Part shown: positions 34,221 to 43,412 of the stretch, in pieces | How positions within the stretch are numbered: the first letter of the stretch is position 1 | Layout: every line of letters begins with the position of its first letter | Source: Halobacteria archaeon HArc-gm2 | GTDB lineage: Archaea > Halobacteriota > Halobacteria > Halobacteriales > Haloarculaceae | Direction: 5' to 3' | DNA: 64,000 nt | NCBI GenBank assembly: GCA_025517465.1 | Contig: JAOPKE010000001.1 | Coordinates: 186,001-250,000, forward strand | Notes under the pieces: model-generated | The model's database searches: none | The model's input: only the letters and a program-made list of their open reading frames with translations | What the model was told of the DNA's origin: nothing | Made by a program: the position numbers and the translations under genes

Positions 34221-34526
34221 ATGATAGACAGGCTTGAGAAGGAAGTAGACATGCTGGAGCGACATCTGCAGGTTCTGCGGATGGTCATCGAGAACGAACC
34301 GATCGGGATCGTCAAAATGTCCAACGAGACGGGCTACCCACACCACAAGGTTCGCTACTCGCTGCGCGTGCTCGAAGAGGAGAACCTCATCGAGCCATCC
34401 AGCCAGGGCGCCATCACGACCGAACAGACCTCCGAGTTCGTCGAGGACCTGGACGACAAGGTCGACGAGATCATCGACAAGCTCGAAGGCATGAAGATCG
34501 AAGACGCCGCGGAGATCGAAGGGTAA
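34221..34526 (+). CDS. Small winged-helix transcriptional regulator
   Basis: A 101-residue protein. An N-terminal helix (MIDRLEKEVDMLERHLQVLR) leads into a winged helix with GIVKMSNETGYPHHKVRYSL as turn and recognition helix, then LEEENLIEPSSQGAITT as the wing. A C-terminal coiled coil probably dimerises it. This is a widespread archaeal single-gene regulator type; targets are unknown. CTTTTAAAT, 29-37 bases upstream, is the likely TATA box. It converges with the large three-part protein gene. Confidence 0.8.
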   Translation: MIDRLEKEVDMLERHLQVLRMVIENEPIGIVKMSNETGYPHHKVRYSLRVLEEENLIEPSSQGAITTEQTSEFVEDLDDKVDEIIDKLEGMKIEDAAEIEG

Positions 34527-34547
34527 CGCAGCTTTTCGTTTGCGTCG

Positions 34548-37115
34548 TTACAGTTCGGGGACAGCGAGGTGGAACTCCTGGTTTCGCGCCTCCACCAGGC
34601 AGAGGTGGTAGCCGCCCTTGCGCGAGAGGTTGACGAAGCTCTTGCGCTTGTCACGGCTGAACAGGCCGCTCGAGGTGGCCTCCTCGGCGGTTTCGAGGGC
34701 TGCGGGTTCGAAGAAACTCTCCGTGACGAGGAACGCGCCAGCGAGCGAGTCGCTCGACTCACCGACCCGCGAGGCGCGCTTGACCAGGTCCGTCATCATC
34801 GCGTCGGTCGCGGGGTCCCGGGAGTTGTTGATGTTCGCGAGGAGGAGCGGGTTGCCCATGCGGTCGCGCACGACGATGTCGAAGCGTTCCTGTGAGCGGT
34901 GTTCCTCGCCGTCCTCGGTGTAGTTGACGCTCACCTGGCCGTTGAGCTCCGCGCGGTCGATCTTCGGGAGCGCGTTGTAGAGGTCGGCCATCCCGTCGGC
35001 GTGGCCGGTGTCGCGCACCTCGTACAGCAGGCTCCCGATGATCCAGTCGACGAACCGGTACTGGATCGTCCCGGTCAGGAAGTCGTCGAAGGGCTCGTTG
35101 CCGACCGCGGCGTCGTCGGCGTCGAACTGCGTGTGGTACTCCAGACGCATGTTCTCCGCGACGGCCGACCGGTCGGCGTTGCCCGAGTGAGCGGTTTCCA
35201 GGGTCGCGTCGCCCTTGGAGTTGTACCGGACGAATAGGTTGGTGTTGTCGATGGCCTCGCTCGCACTGACCTGGGTTCCGGCCCCAGCGGCGCCGTCCTC
35301 GGCGAAGTCCTCCAGACGCTCGGTGAGGCGCTCTATCTCGGCGCGCGCCTCCTCGAGTTCGGACTGGAGGCGGTCGCGTTCGGTCTCCAGATCGGCGAAT
35401 TTCGTCTCGAGTTCGTCCCGCTCGGCCTCGACGCGCTCGAGGTCCGTCCGGAGGTCGTCTACCTCCTGTTCGCGCGCCTCGAGTTCGCTCGCGAGTTCAC
35501 CCGCGTCGTCACCGTCCGCTGCGGGGTGGCCGGACTGGTCCTTGTCTGGGTCGGTGGACCGGGAATCCACAGGCGCAGAGCCCTGCTGACCGTTCTCCGG
35601 TGTGGCCGCCGCCTCGTTCGGTTCACGTCGAGCGTTCGGTTCTGCTCTGTTCGCCGACCCGTTCACCGACTGGTCGGCGGTTCGCGACGAGGGCTCCTCG
35701 CGCTGGTGGGGTCGCTGTCCGCCCTGGGGCCGCTGCGTCTGGGCAGACTGCGCACTGCCACCGTTTCGGCCCACAGACGGGTCCGACGGCGTGGATCTAC
35801 TCGCCGCGCTGGTCAGGGATGGGTCGAGTGACGGTATCGACCGGACCTCCAGGTCGCTCGCCGACCCGCCCGCGGGTGAGCCGCCGAGTCGCTGTCCGTC
35901 GTTCGGCGTCCCTGGTGCCGGGTCGGTCGTCTGTGACCGTCCACCTGGCGCCGGATCGGTCTGTCCCGAGTCGCTGCCGGGCCCGGGGGACTGCTGGCCC
36001 GTCGACGACGCGGACGTGGCGCCCGGATGGGGCTCGTCGGTCGTACCGGGTTCGCTTCGGGCAGCGGTGTCGTTTCGCTCGGGCGTCGGGTCGTCCGTCT
36101 CTGTCGTCGAGTCGTCCGACTCCGCCGTCGGGTCGCGCGTCTCGGCTGTCGACTCGTTCGTTCCCGCGTCCCGGCCGGTCTCGTCCGGTTTCGCCGACCG
36201 GGCCGGGACCTCGTCGTCGACGGACGCGGGCTCGTCTGCGGAACCGGTCGCCGTGGCGTCTGCCGGTTCGTCCGGTTCGGCCTCGGCGATCGGCTCCGTC
36301 GATTCAGCGGGGGACGTCCCGCGGTCCACTGGCTCGTCATCGATGGTGCTTGTGTCGTTGGTGCCCTCGACGTCCCGGGACGCGGTATCCGTCTCGGTGC
36401 CTGTGGCCACGGAGGCATCTTCCTCGTCCGTCGAGGGAACTGCCGCAGGGTCCGGATCGAGCTCTGTTGGGTCGTCGCCGGTCGGATCCTGTGCGGGCTC
36501 GTCGATGCCCGCGTCGGTAGACGCGTCAGCGCCGGGATCCGGGTCGACCGATGCCGAGTCGTCCGCGTCGGTCGCGGGCTCCGGAACGTCGATGGGCTCG
36601 ATGTCTACCGGTCGGACCTCGTAGATGCCAACCTCGTCGTCGGCCTGTTCGAACGCCTCGTCGTCTGTGATCAGACGTTCGCTGGCGCCCACGTAGGCGA
36701 CGCTCATCGAGCGTCCCTGGTGGTACACCTGGTAGTAGTCGCCCGAGAGGACGTTCTCCGACAGCTCGACGAACCCGGTGAAGGAACCGTCCGACAGGGT
36801 CCGGTCGACGTCGGCGATCGGCGTGTCTTCGGTGTAGTACTTGGCGCGGACCTCGTCGGAGCGCTCCTGCATCACGGCGAGCAGTGGCAACGCGGGGTGG
36901 GGCGCCTCGCGGGCGTTCCCACTCGCCTCCTCGAAATCGTCTATCGACCCCTCGAGGATGCCGACGACTGTCCCCCTAATCATGAACAGTCGCGTGTGTC
37001 CGGCCGTCACGACGCCGGAGAACTCCGCTGAAGCGAGGTCGCGCAGGCCACTGTATCCACCACCGAACGGAACAGTCTCCCAGTCGTCGACCCGTTCGAC
37101 CGTGCGCGGACTCAT
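34548..37115 (-). CDS. Large three-part haloarchaeal protein of unknown function
   Basis: An 855-residue protein in three parts. The N-terminal domain (about 1-170, FSGVVTAGHTRLFMIRGTVV, FTGFVELSENVLSGDYYQVY) resembles a DUF4388/PATAN-type sensory fold. Then come some 370 residues of acidic, Ser/Thr-rich disorder and a coiled coil of about 75 residues (LASELEAREQEVDDLRTDLE onward). The C-terminal 230-residue alpha/beta domain (QERFDIVVRDRMGNPLLLAN) has a strand pattern reminiscent of restriction-like nucleases, but the acidic-Lys catalytic set is not intact. I recall relatives as DUF7527. The frame extends two codons to a TTG, but the ATG at 37115 with AACTATTTG about 30 bases upstream is preferred. 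Confidence 0.7.
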   Translation of the reverse strand: MSPRTVERVDDWETVPFGGGYSGLRDLASAEFSGVVTAGHTRLFMIRGTVVGILEGSIDDFEEASGNAREAPHPALPLLAVMQERSDEVRAKYYTEDTPIADVDRTLSDGSFTGFVELSENVLSGDYYQVYHQGRSMSVAYVGASERLITDDEAFEQADDEVGIYEVRPVDIEPIDVPEPATDADDSASVDPDPGADASTDAGIDEPAQDPTGDDPTELDPDPAAVPSTDEEDASVATGTETDTASRDVEGTNDTSTIDDEPVDRGTSPAESTEPIAEAEPDEPADATATGSADEPASVDDEVPARSAKPDETGRDAGTNESTAETRDPTAESDDSTTETDDPTPERNDTAARSEPGTTDEPHPGATSASSTGQQSPGPGSDSGQTDPAPGGRSQTTDPAPGTPNDGQRLGGSPAGGSASDLEVRSIPSLDPSLTSAASRSTPSDPSVGRNGGSAQSAQTQRPQGGQRPHQREEPSSRTADQSVNGSANRAEPNARREPNEAAATPENGQQGSAPVDSRSTDPDKDQSGHPAADGDDAGELASELEAREQEVDDLRTDLERVEAERDELETKFADLETERDRLQSELEEARAEIERLTERLEDFAEDGAAGAGTQVSASEAIDNTNLFVRYNSKGDATLETAHSGNADRSAVAENMRLEYHTQFDADDAAVGNEPFDDFLTGTIQYRFVDWIIGSLLYEVRDTGHADGMADLYNALPKIDRAELNGQVSVNYTEDGEEHRSQERFDIVVRDRMGNPLLLANINNSRDPATDAMMTDLVKRASRVGESSDSLAGAFLVTESFFEPAALETAEEATSSGLFSRDKRKSFVNLSRKGGYHLCLVEARNQEFHLAVPEL

Positions 37116-37371
37116 GATCAATGCAAAGCCCCAACCGGGACAAATAGTTTGCGCCGTCTCCGTGGGTTGTCACGCCAATACGTCCCGTTCTCGGGACGTG
37201 TAATGTCGTTCGCGGAACAACTCGACGGGCCAGGACGCCTGAACCCGGAACGGCTGGCATCGAACTGGCAGCTCACTGGTGTAATTGTGTGTCGACGATG
37301 CTCGATACGACCGGTGTCCGTCGACGGACCTGCTTCGATGCACCTTTTGGTTCCGGCGCGCAAGCGCATCC

Positions 37372-37767
37372 ATGAACGAGCAATCGGGGTTGAGCGATCA
37401 GTACAAGCGGGCGAGTCCGTGGCCGCTGTTCGTCGCGCTCGGGCTTGCACTCTCCGAGATCGGGGTGTTCGTGGGCGTGTTTCCCGTCGCCGTCTTCGGC
37501 CTGTTGCTGTTCGGAGGCAGCGTCGCCGGCATCCTGACGGAGTCGGGATACACGGAGCGACCGTGGTCGGCGCTGGTCGCGCTGGGCGCCACCCTCGCCG
37601 TGGCAGGCGTCGTCCTGATCGGCTGGCAGGTGCCGGTCGACCAGCTAACGCTCGAGAACTTCGGTCGGAACGGGATCCTCTCCCGGAGCCTCTCCCTCGT
37701 CGCGGCGGGCCTGACGATGGCCGTCGCCGGCGCCGTGGCCGCCGCGGTCGAGCAGACGAAGCACTGA
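37372..37767 (+). CDS. Four-helix membrane protein at the cox locus (DUF7541-like)
   Basis: A 131-residue membrane protein: a cytoplasmic N-terminus (MNEQSGLSDQYKRASPWPLF), then about four hydrophobic helices and a short charged tail. Genes of this kind precede cytochrome oxidase genes in haloarchaea, so I infer a role in oxidase assembly or stability; no direct evidence is in the sequence. A T-rich CACCTTTTGG lies about 30 bases before the ATG. It is followed by another small membrane-protein gene and coxA, all on the same strand. Confidence 0.7.
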   Translation: MNEQSGLSDQYKRASPWPLFVALGLALSEIGVFVGVFPVAVFGLLLFGGSVAGILTESGYTERPWSALVALGATLAVAGVVLIGWQVPVDQLTLENFGRNGILSRSLSLVAAGLTMAVAGAVAAAVEQTKH

Positions 37768-37858
37768 CGGTAGCACGCGTGCGTGCCTGGCGAGTTGTCA
37801 CCTTCCGTCGTCGACGGAAATCAATACTCTATTAGTCCGGGTCGATGAACTACTGTCC

Positions 37859-38116
37859 ATGTCACTACTGGGATTCGAACGGGAGACGCTGCTCGACCTG
37901 ACGGTCAACGTGATTCCGATGGCGATCATCGTCTTCTTCATCGTCGGTTTCGGCGTCGTCCCCGCGTTCGGCGTCGATCCGGTGCTGACGACGGTGCAGT
38001 ACTCGCTGCTCCTGGTGCCGCTCGCGGCCCTCGCGGTGCTGACGTACTACGCGGGCAAAGTGGTCGAGCGCGACGAAGGAAACCACCAGGAAGCGGCCGA
38101 CGCCGCGTCGGAGTAG
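37859..38116 (+). CDS. Small membrane protein at the cox locus (DUF6684-like)
   Basis: An 85-residue protein with two membrane helices (about 15-36 and 44-66), a start SLLGFERETLLDLTVNVIPM, and a charged C-terminal tail. Small proteins of this pattern sit next to haloarchaeal cox genes and I recall them as DUF6684. An assembly factor or accessory subunit of the oxidase is plausible. A T6 tract follows 27 bases after the stop, so it may end its own transcript before coxA. Confidence 0.75.
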   Translation: MSLLGFERETLLDLTVNVIPMAIIVFFIVGFGVVPAFGVDPVLTTVQYSLLLVPLAALAVLTYYAGKVVERDEGNHQEAADAASE

Positions 38117-38142
38117 ATCGCCGACCCGTCTGTACACTCCCG

Positions 38143-38148
38143 TTTTTT
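38143..38148 (+). terminator. T-tract terminator before coxA
   Basis: TTTTTT after a C-rich stretch (ACTCCCG), 27 bases past the stop of the small membrane protein. A T run is enough for termination in many archaea. The coxA gene has its own A/T-rich upstream stretch (CTTTCATAATGCATC). Confidence 0.4.
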
Positions 38149-38263
38149 ACACCGCCCTTTCGAGAGGAGGAGCCCCGCGTATCCGCCGAAATCGACAGAC
38201 ACGCGCGGGAACGACCGGCCGCGGATCGACCCTTTCATAATGCATCAAACCTCAGTTTGAGCC

Positions 38264-40030
38264 ATGGCAGGAGAGCAGCTGGCGCTGACGGTTTTCATGG
38301 CAGTGCTCCTCGTCGCCATCGTCGCCGTCCTCACTCGTCTGGAGGACTGGCGGTCCTACACTCCCCTGGCGGGCGGGGGCGGCGTAGGCTACGGCGACGA
38401 GGCCACGCACGGGCACGAGGAGAAGCCAGGCGGACTGGTCCGCTGGCTCACGACGGTCGACCACAAGGACATCGGGATCCTGTACGGGACCTTCGCTATC
38501 ATCTCGTTCGCGGTCGGCGGGATCATGGCCTTCCTCATCCGGGTCCAGCTCGTGGTTCCCTCCGGGGCGATCGTGGAGAACGCGTTCTACAACTCCATCA
38601 TGACGAGCCACGGGATCACGATGTTGTTCCTCTTCGGGACGCCCATCATCGCGGCGTTCGCGAACTACTTCATCCCGCTGCTCATCGGGGCGGACGACAT
38701 GGCGTTCCCGCGGATCAACGCCATCGCCTTCTGGCTGTTGCCCCCCGCGGCGTTGCTCATCTGGGCGGGCTTCTTCGTCCCGACGATCGACCCGGCCCAG
38801 ACGGCCTGGACGATGTACACGCCGCTCTCTATCGAACAGTCGATGTTCGGCATCGACCTGATGTTGCTCGGGCTCCACCTCTCGGGCGTCTCGGCGACCA
38901 TGGGTGCGATCAACTTCATCGCGACCATCTTCACCGAGCGCGGTGAGGACGTCAACTGGGCGACGCTGGACATCTTCAGCTGGACCATGCTCACGCAGTC
39001 CGGCCTCATCCTCTTCGCGTTCCCGCTGCTCGGGAGTGCGCTCATCATGTTGCTGCTCGACCGGAACCTCGGCACGACGTTCTTCACCGTCGGCGGCGGC
39101 GGCCCGGTCCTCTGGCAACACCTGTTCTGGTTCTTCGGCCACCCCGAGGTGTACATCCTGGTGCTCCCGCCGATGGGGATCATCAGCTACGTGCTGCCGA
39201 AGTTCTCGGCGCGCAAGCTGTTCGGGTTCAAGTTCGTCGTCTACTCGACGCTGGCCATCGGCGTCCTGAGCTTCGGCGTCTGGGCCCACCACATGTTCAC
39301 GACTGGCATCGATCCACGCCTCCGCGCGTCGTTCATGGCAGTCTCCCTGGCTATCGCGATACCGAGCGCCGTCAAGACGTTCAACTGGATCACGACGATG
39401 TGGAACGGCCGGCTCCGCATGACCGCGCCGATGCTGTTCTGTATCGGGTTCATCTCGAACTTCATCATCGGTGGCGTCACCGGTGTCTTCCTCGCGTCGA
39501 TTCCGATCGACCTGGTGCTCCACGACACCTACTACGTCGTCGGCCACTTCCACTACATCGTGATGGGCGCCATCGGCTTCGCCGCCTTCGCCGGCCTCTA
39601 CTACTGGTTCCCCATCTTCACCGGGCGGATGTACCAGCGCACGCTCGCGAAGTGGCACTTCTGGCTCTCGATGGTCGGGACCAACCTGACCTTCTTCGCG
39701 ATGCTCGTGCTGGGGTACCTCGGTATGCCCCGGCGCTACGCGAGCTACGAGTTCGACGGCGCCATCGCGCCGCTCGCCCAGGTGACCACCTGGCACCAGA
39801 TCGCCTCGCTCGGTGCGTTGCTCCTGCTCGCTGGGAGCGTCATCCTCGTCTGGAACCTCGTCCAGTCGTGGCTCGAGGGACCGGTCGTCGAGACCGGCGA
39901 CCCGTGGAACCTGGAAGCAGACAACATGAAGGGTCGGGACTTCGCCTGGTTCGAACAGAAGTTGAAGCGGGAACGAGCGATTACGGACGGGGGCGAGGAA
40001 TCGTCGGAAGACGATTCCGAGCCTCGATAG
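38264..40030 (+). CDS. coxA: Cytochrome c oxidase subunit I (heme-copper oxidase)
   Basis: A 588-residue catalytic subunit of a terminal oxidase that reduces O2 and pumps protons. At least twelve membrane helices are visible. Metal ligands are clear: the low-spin heme His in SIMTSHGITMLF, the CuB His and cross-linked Tyr in FFGHPEVYILVLPP, the CuB pair in GVWAHHMFTTG, and the heme His pair in YVVGHFHYIVMG. The tail is acidic. Subunit II is not adjacent, as in some haloarchaeal cox loci. The last codons and stop are part of a 15-bp direct repeat that recurs 83 bases downstream. Confidence 0.95.
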   Translation: MAGEQLALTVFMAVLLVAIVAVLTRLEDWRSYTPLAGGGGVGYGDEATHGHEEKPGGLVRWLTTVDHKDIGILYGTFAIISFAVGGIMAFLIRVQLVVPSGAIVENAFYNSIMTSHGITMLFLFGTPIIAAFANYFIPLLIGADDMAFPRINAIAFWLLPPAALLIWAGFFVPTIDPAQTAWTMYTPLSIEQSMFGIDLMLLGLHLSGVSATMGAINFIATIFTERGEDVNWATLDIFSWTMLTQSGLILFAFPLLGSALIMLLLDRNLGTTFFTVGGGGPVLWQHLFWFFGHPEVYILVLPPMGIISYVLPKFSARKLFGFKFVVYSTLAIGVLSFGVWAHHMFTTGIDPRLRASFMAVSLAIAIPSAVKTFNWITTMWNGRLRMTAPMLFCIGFISNFIIGGVTGVFLASIPIDLVLHDTYYVVGHFHYIVMGAIGFAAFAGLYYWFPIFTGRMYQRTLAKWHFWLSMVGTNLTFFAMLVLGYLGMPRRYASYEFDGAIAPLAQVTTWHQIASLGALLLLAGSVILVWNLVQSWLEGPVVETGDPWNLEADNMKGRDFAWFEQKLKRERAITDGGEESSEDDSEPR

Positions 40031-40134
40031 AGCGAAGCTCTATCGTCGGTCGAAAATCACGGAGTGATTTTCGAAGAGGATTGTCAGACGAGTCTGACTC
40101 CGAGCCTCGATAGACCGCAAGGTCTACCGGAGTC
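40016..40134. repeat. Hairpin cluster with 15-bp direct repeat after coxA
   Basis: TCCGAGCCTCGATAG at 40016-40030 (the end of coxA) recurs at 40099-40113. Between and around the copies lie four hairpins: CGATAGAGC-GAA-GCTCTATCG (40025-40045), TCGAAAATCAC-GGA-GTGATTTTCGA (40050-40074), GTCAGAC-GA-GTCTGAC (40083-40098), and TAGACC-GCAA-GGTCTA (40111-40126). The last is enclosed by GACTCCG/CGGAGTC. Confidence 0.75.
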
Positions 40135-40269
40135 ACGTTTTCTGCGAAGCCTTCAGTCACCGAATCCGGGGACTGGCCCGAGAACCCCGGCGACCACGTC
40201 GCCTGCTGTTCAGTCGGGTTCGTCGACGACAGTCCAGCGGGCCGACGAGAACGGCTCCTCGAGCGGCGG

Positions 40270-40362
40270 CTACAGACCGCCGGCGATGAGCACGATACCG
40301 GTGATGAACATCATCGCGGCGATGCCGGCCAGCACGAGAAACAGCAGGTCCTTCTCTGTCAT
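40270..40362 (-). CDS. 30-residue single-helix membrane protein at the cox locus
   Basis: A very short but convincing gene: MTEKDLLF, then a single hydrophobic helix ending LIAGGL, 30 residues in all. The composition is that of a true membrane peptide, with a charged N-terminus and no Arg-rich noise. Tiny one-helix subunits such as CbaD occur in some haloarchaeal and Thermus oxidases, so an accessory subunit of the coxA enzyme is a reasonable guess. It is divergent from the 86-residue membrane protein and shares its A/T-containing promoter region (40363-40421). Confidence 0.6.
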   Translation of the reverse strand: MTEKDLLFLVLAGIAAMMFITGIVLIAGGL

Positions 40363-40421
40363 GGCTCGCCCTTCGACGTCGAGTGAAAAAGGCTAATCGT
40401 CTCGCGGTCGAAGCTCGGTTC

Positions 40422-40682
40422 GTGAGTAACTCGAACCGAACGCGGCCCGGGGACCGCGTCGTCGGACAGCTGTACGTTATCATCGTCGCTATCGCCGGCG
40501 TGATGGGGTTCGTGCTCGGGACGATCAGCCCGGCGGACCTGGAGCCCGAACTGTTCGGCGTCGTCGCGCTGCCGCCCACGCCGCTGGGCGTCGCGCTGTA
40601 CGGAATCGTGACCGTCGGCGTCGGCCTCGGCGTGCTACTGGCGCTCGTCGTCTACGTCTCCGACCGGTACGCGGACGCGTAA
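40422..40682 (+). CDS. Small two-helix membrane protein at the cox locus (DUF7520-like)
   Basis: An 86-residue protein. The hydrophilic start SNSNRTRPGDRVVGQ is followed by two membrane helices with a short loop containing PADLEPELFG, and the C-terminus is VVYVSDRYADA. I recall such cox-linked proteins as DUF7520. The GTG at 40422 is chosen because GGCTAATC lies about 27 bases upstream; the frame also has an earlier GTG at 40383. A role in oxidase assembly is inferred from position only. Confidence 0.65.
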   Translation: MSNSNRTRPGDRVVGQLYVIIVAIAGVMGFVLGTISPADLEPELFGVVALPPTPLGVALYGIVTVGVGLGVLLALVVYVSDRYADA

Positions 40683-40793
40683 CGCGGTTCGCTACCAGGT
40701 TCTCCGTCGCTGACGCCGCGAGCAGCGGTGCGTCCGGAAGAGGGCTCCGGCGCTGGACCCTGCCTGGCTGGAAAAGGTGGTCGCCGTCGACCG

Positions 40794-41594
40794 TTACCGC
40801 GGAAGCTGGTCGTAGTAGGCGACGTAGAACGCGTGCGAGACGGCGTACACTATCGTTCCGAGAACGACCGTCATCGCCAGATAGATCCCCAGTTCGGTGG
40901 TCGAAAGCGCGTGGAGCGCCGTCTGGCCAGCGGTTTCCAGACTCGTGGGATCGTCCGCCGAGAGGGCGAACATGTACACGGTCGGGATGTAGCTGACGAG
41001 ACTGATCAGGAACGCCAGCAGGTCGAAGCCGACGACGGAGAGGAAGTTCCCTTTGACGATGCTGCCGCTGCGCTTGAACGAGTCGACCAGTCCCAGGTCG
41101 TCGACGACGACGGCGGCGGGGAAGAACTGGAGGACGAACCACGGCAGGAGGACGACCAGCATCGAGGCGAGGACGCCGACGACGAGGACGGCGACGGCGG
41201 CGGAAGTCACGTCGGCCATACTCCCGAAGCCGAGGACGAAGATGGAGAGGATGAGGCCGACGATACCGACGACGAAGTAGAGGAAGAAGGAGACGATACC
41301 AAGGACGACGGTGCCGCCGAAGATGGACAGGTAGTTCGACGTCCCGGCGGAGAAGAATTGGCCGACGGTAGCGCTGCCGTGGAGACCCTCCTCGATGGTT
41401 CCGACGATGCCGCCGATGTAGAACGGGACGACGAACAGGAGCACGGCGTAGCTGGCGAAGACCAGCAACGGATCGATCAACTGGAGCGCGGCCAGCCCCG
41501 CGCCCGCGAGCGAGTACGCCAGGACGAAGGCCCAGATGACGGGGTTTCGTTTGAGCGTGCCGATACCGGTCGAGAGGGAACCAATCACACCCAT
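40794..41594 (-). CDS. Polytopic membrane protein (DUF4013/DUF7847-like)
   Basis: A 266-residue integral membrane protein with about six helices and amphipathic stretches between them. It contains LVDSFKRSGSIVKGNFLSV and two halves of similar layout. This fits the DUF4013/DUF7847-type group, widespread in archaea and of unknown function. It starts with ATG and is divergent from nothing close; the methylmalonyl-CoA mutase gene upstream is read in the same direction, 61 bases away. Confidence 0.72.
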   Translation of the reverse strand: MGVIGSLSTGIGTLKRNPVIWAFVLAYSLAGAGLAALQLIDPLLVFASYAVLLFVVPFYIGGIVGTIEEGLHGSATVGQFFSAGTSNYLSIFGGTVVLGIVSFFLYFVVGIVGLILSIFVLGFGSMADVTSAAVAVLVVGVLASMLVVLLPWFVLQFFPAAVVVDDLGLVDSFKRSGSIVKGNFLSVVGFDLLAFLISLVSYIPTVYMFALSADDPTSLETAGQTALHALSTTELGIYLAMTVVLGTIVYAVSHAFYVAYYDQLPR

Positions 41595-41655
41595 AGGGTG
41601 GCAACCTTGCCCACAGGTGATAAGGTTATTGAGACGAACTCGAAATGAAGGGAGA

Positions 41656-43359
41656 CTACGAGACGCCGGCGGTTTCCCGGTACGTGCCGTAGTAATCCTC
41701 GAAGACGGCCATCACCTCGCCCATCGTCGTCCCGACCTTCACTGCCTCGATGATTGCCGGAACGACGTTCTCGCCGTTCTCGGTCGCTCGACGGACCTCG
41801 GACAGCGCCGCGTCGACGGCGTCGTCGTCCCGCGACGCCTTCACGTCGGCGAGTCGCTCGCGCTGGCGTTCCTGGACCGTTTCGTCGACCTCGAGGATCT
41901 CCGGCTCCGTCTCTTCCTCGACGGTGTAGGCGTTGACGCCGACGACGGTCTCGTCGCCGTCCTCGACGCGCTCCTGGTAGTCGTAGGCGGCGTCCTGGAT
42001 CTCGCGCTGGAAGTAGCCCTGCTCGATACCGGCGAGGACGCCGTCGCGCACCGACCCGTCGCCCAGGTCGTCTCTCACGTGGTCGATGTACGCCATGGCT
42101 TTCTCTTCCATCTCGTCGGTGAGGGCCTCGACGGCGTAGGAACCACCGAGCGGGTCGACGATGTCGGCGGCGCCGGACTCCTCGGCGATGATCTGCTGGG
42201 TCCGGAGCGCGACGCGGACCGACTCCTCGCTGGGTAGCGCGAGGGCCTCGTCGAAGCTGTTGGTGTGAAGGCTCTGCGTGCCGCCTATGACGCCGGCCAG
42301 CGCCTGGATGGTCACCCTGACGACGTTGTTGAGCGGCTGCTGGGCAGTGAGTGACTGGCCGGCGGTCTGGGTGTGGAACTTGAGCTTCTTGCTGTCGGGG
42401 TGGGCGGCGCCGTACCACTCGTCCATCGCGCGAGCGTAGATGCGACGGGCCGCGCGAAATTTCGCCACTTCCTCGAAGATGGAGTTGTGGGCGTTGAAGA
42501 AGAAAGATAGCTGGGGGGCGAAGTCGTCGACGTCCAGGCCGCGGTGGAGGCAGTCCTCGACGTAGGCGAACCCGTCGGCGAGCGTGAACGCCAGTTCCTG
42601 GACCGCCGTCGACCCGGCCTCGCGGATGTGGTAGCCCGAGACCGAGACGGGCTTGAATCTGGGCGTCTCTTCGCTGGCGAACTCGACGACGTCGGTGACG
42701 AGTTTCAGCGAGGGCTCTGGAGGGACGGCCCACTCTTTCTGCGCGATGAACTCCTTGAACATGTCGTTCTGGAGGGTGCCCCGCAACTCCTCGCGCGGGA
42801 CGCCTCGCTCGTCCGCCAGCGCGACGTACATCGCGTAGACCACGGGCGCGCTCGGGTTGATGGTGAAACTCGTCGAGACGTCGGCCAGGTCGATGCCGTC
42901 GAAGAGAACTTCCATATCGCGGAGTGTGTCGACGGCGACGCCCTCGCGACCGACCTCGCCCTCGGCCATCGGGTCGTCGGAGTCGATACCCATCAGCGTC
43001 GGCATGTCGAACGCCGTCGAGAGGCCGGTCTGACCCTCCTCGACGAGGTAGTGGAAGCGCTCGTTGGTCTCCGTGGCCGTGCCGAAGCCCGCGAACTGGC
43101 GCATCGTCCACGGCCGGCCGCGGTACATCGTCGGATAGACGCCCCGGGTGTAGGGTTCCTCGCCGGGGAACCCCAGATCCTCGCCGTAGTCGAGGTCGGC
43201 GACGTCCAGCGGCGTGTACAGGCGGTCGACCGCCAGGTTCGACACCGTGGCGAACCGCTCCCGCCGCTCGCCGTAGTTCTCCAGGACCGGCCCGAGGGTG
43301 TCGTCCGTCCAGTCCTCGTGGGCCTCCCTGATAGCAGCGAGGTCCTCCTCGTCGAACAT
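41656..43359 (-). CDS. mut: Methylmalonyl-CoA mutase, large (catalytic) subunit
   Basis: A 567-residue subunit of the B12-dependent enzyme interconverting succinyl-CoA and methylmalonyl-CoA, used in propionate and odd-chain metabolism and carbon assimilation in haloarchaea. The substrate-binding TIM barrel shows [20 protein letters not shown], the active-site YHIREAG with the key Tyr and His, and [20 protein letters not shown]. It ends soon after the barrel ([12 protein letters not shown]), so the cobalamin-binding domain must be a separate protein, as is usual in archaea; it is not in this window. ATG start. Confidence 0.95.
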   Translation of the reverse strand: MFDEEDLAAIREAHEDWTDDTLGPVLENYGERRERFATVSNLAVDRLYTPLDVADLDYGEDLGFPGEEPYTRGVYPTMYRGRPWTMRQFAGFGTATETNERFHYLVEEGQTGLSTAFDMPTLMGIDSDDPMAEGEVGREGVAVDTLRDMEVLFDGIDLADVSTSFTINPSAPVVYAMYVALADERGVPREELRGTLQNDMFKEFIAQKEWAVPPEPSLKLVTDVVEFASEETPRFKPVSVSGYHIREAGSTAVQELAFTLADGFAYVEDCLHRGLDVDDFAPQLSFFFNAHNSIFEEVAKFRAARRIYARAMDEWYGAAHPDSKKLKFHTQTAGQSLTAQQPLNNVVRVTIQALAGVIGGTQSLHTNSFDEALALPSEESVRVALRTQQIIAEESGAADIVDPLGGSYAVEALTDEMEEKAMAYIDHVRDDLGDGSVRDGVLAGIEQGYFQREIQDAAYDYQERVEDGDETVVGVNAYTVEEETEPEILEVDETVQERQRERLADVKASRDDDAVDAALSEVRRATENGENVVPAIIEAVKVGTTMGEVMAVFEDYYGTYRETAGVS

Positions 43360-43412
43360 ACCCTGCTAGTTGGTAGCTAACGACAATAAGGCTCCCGGGG
43401 ACCGACGTCTCC

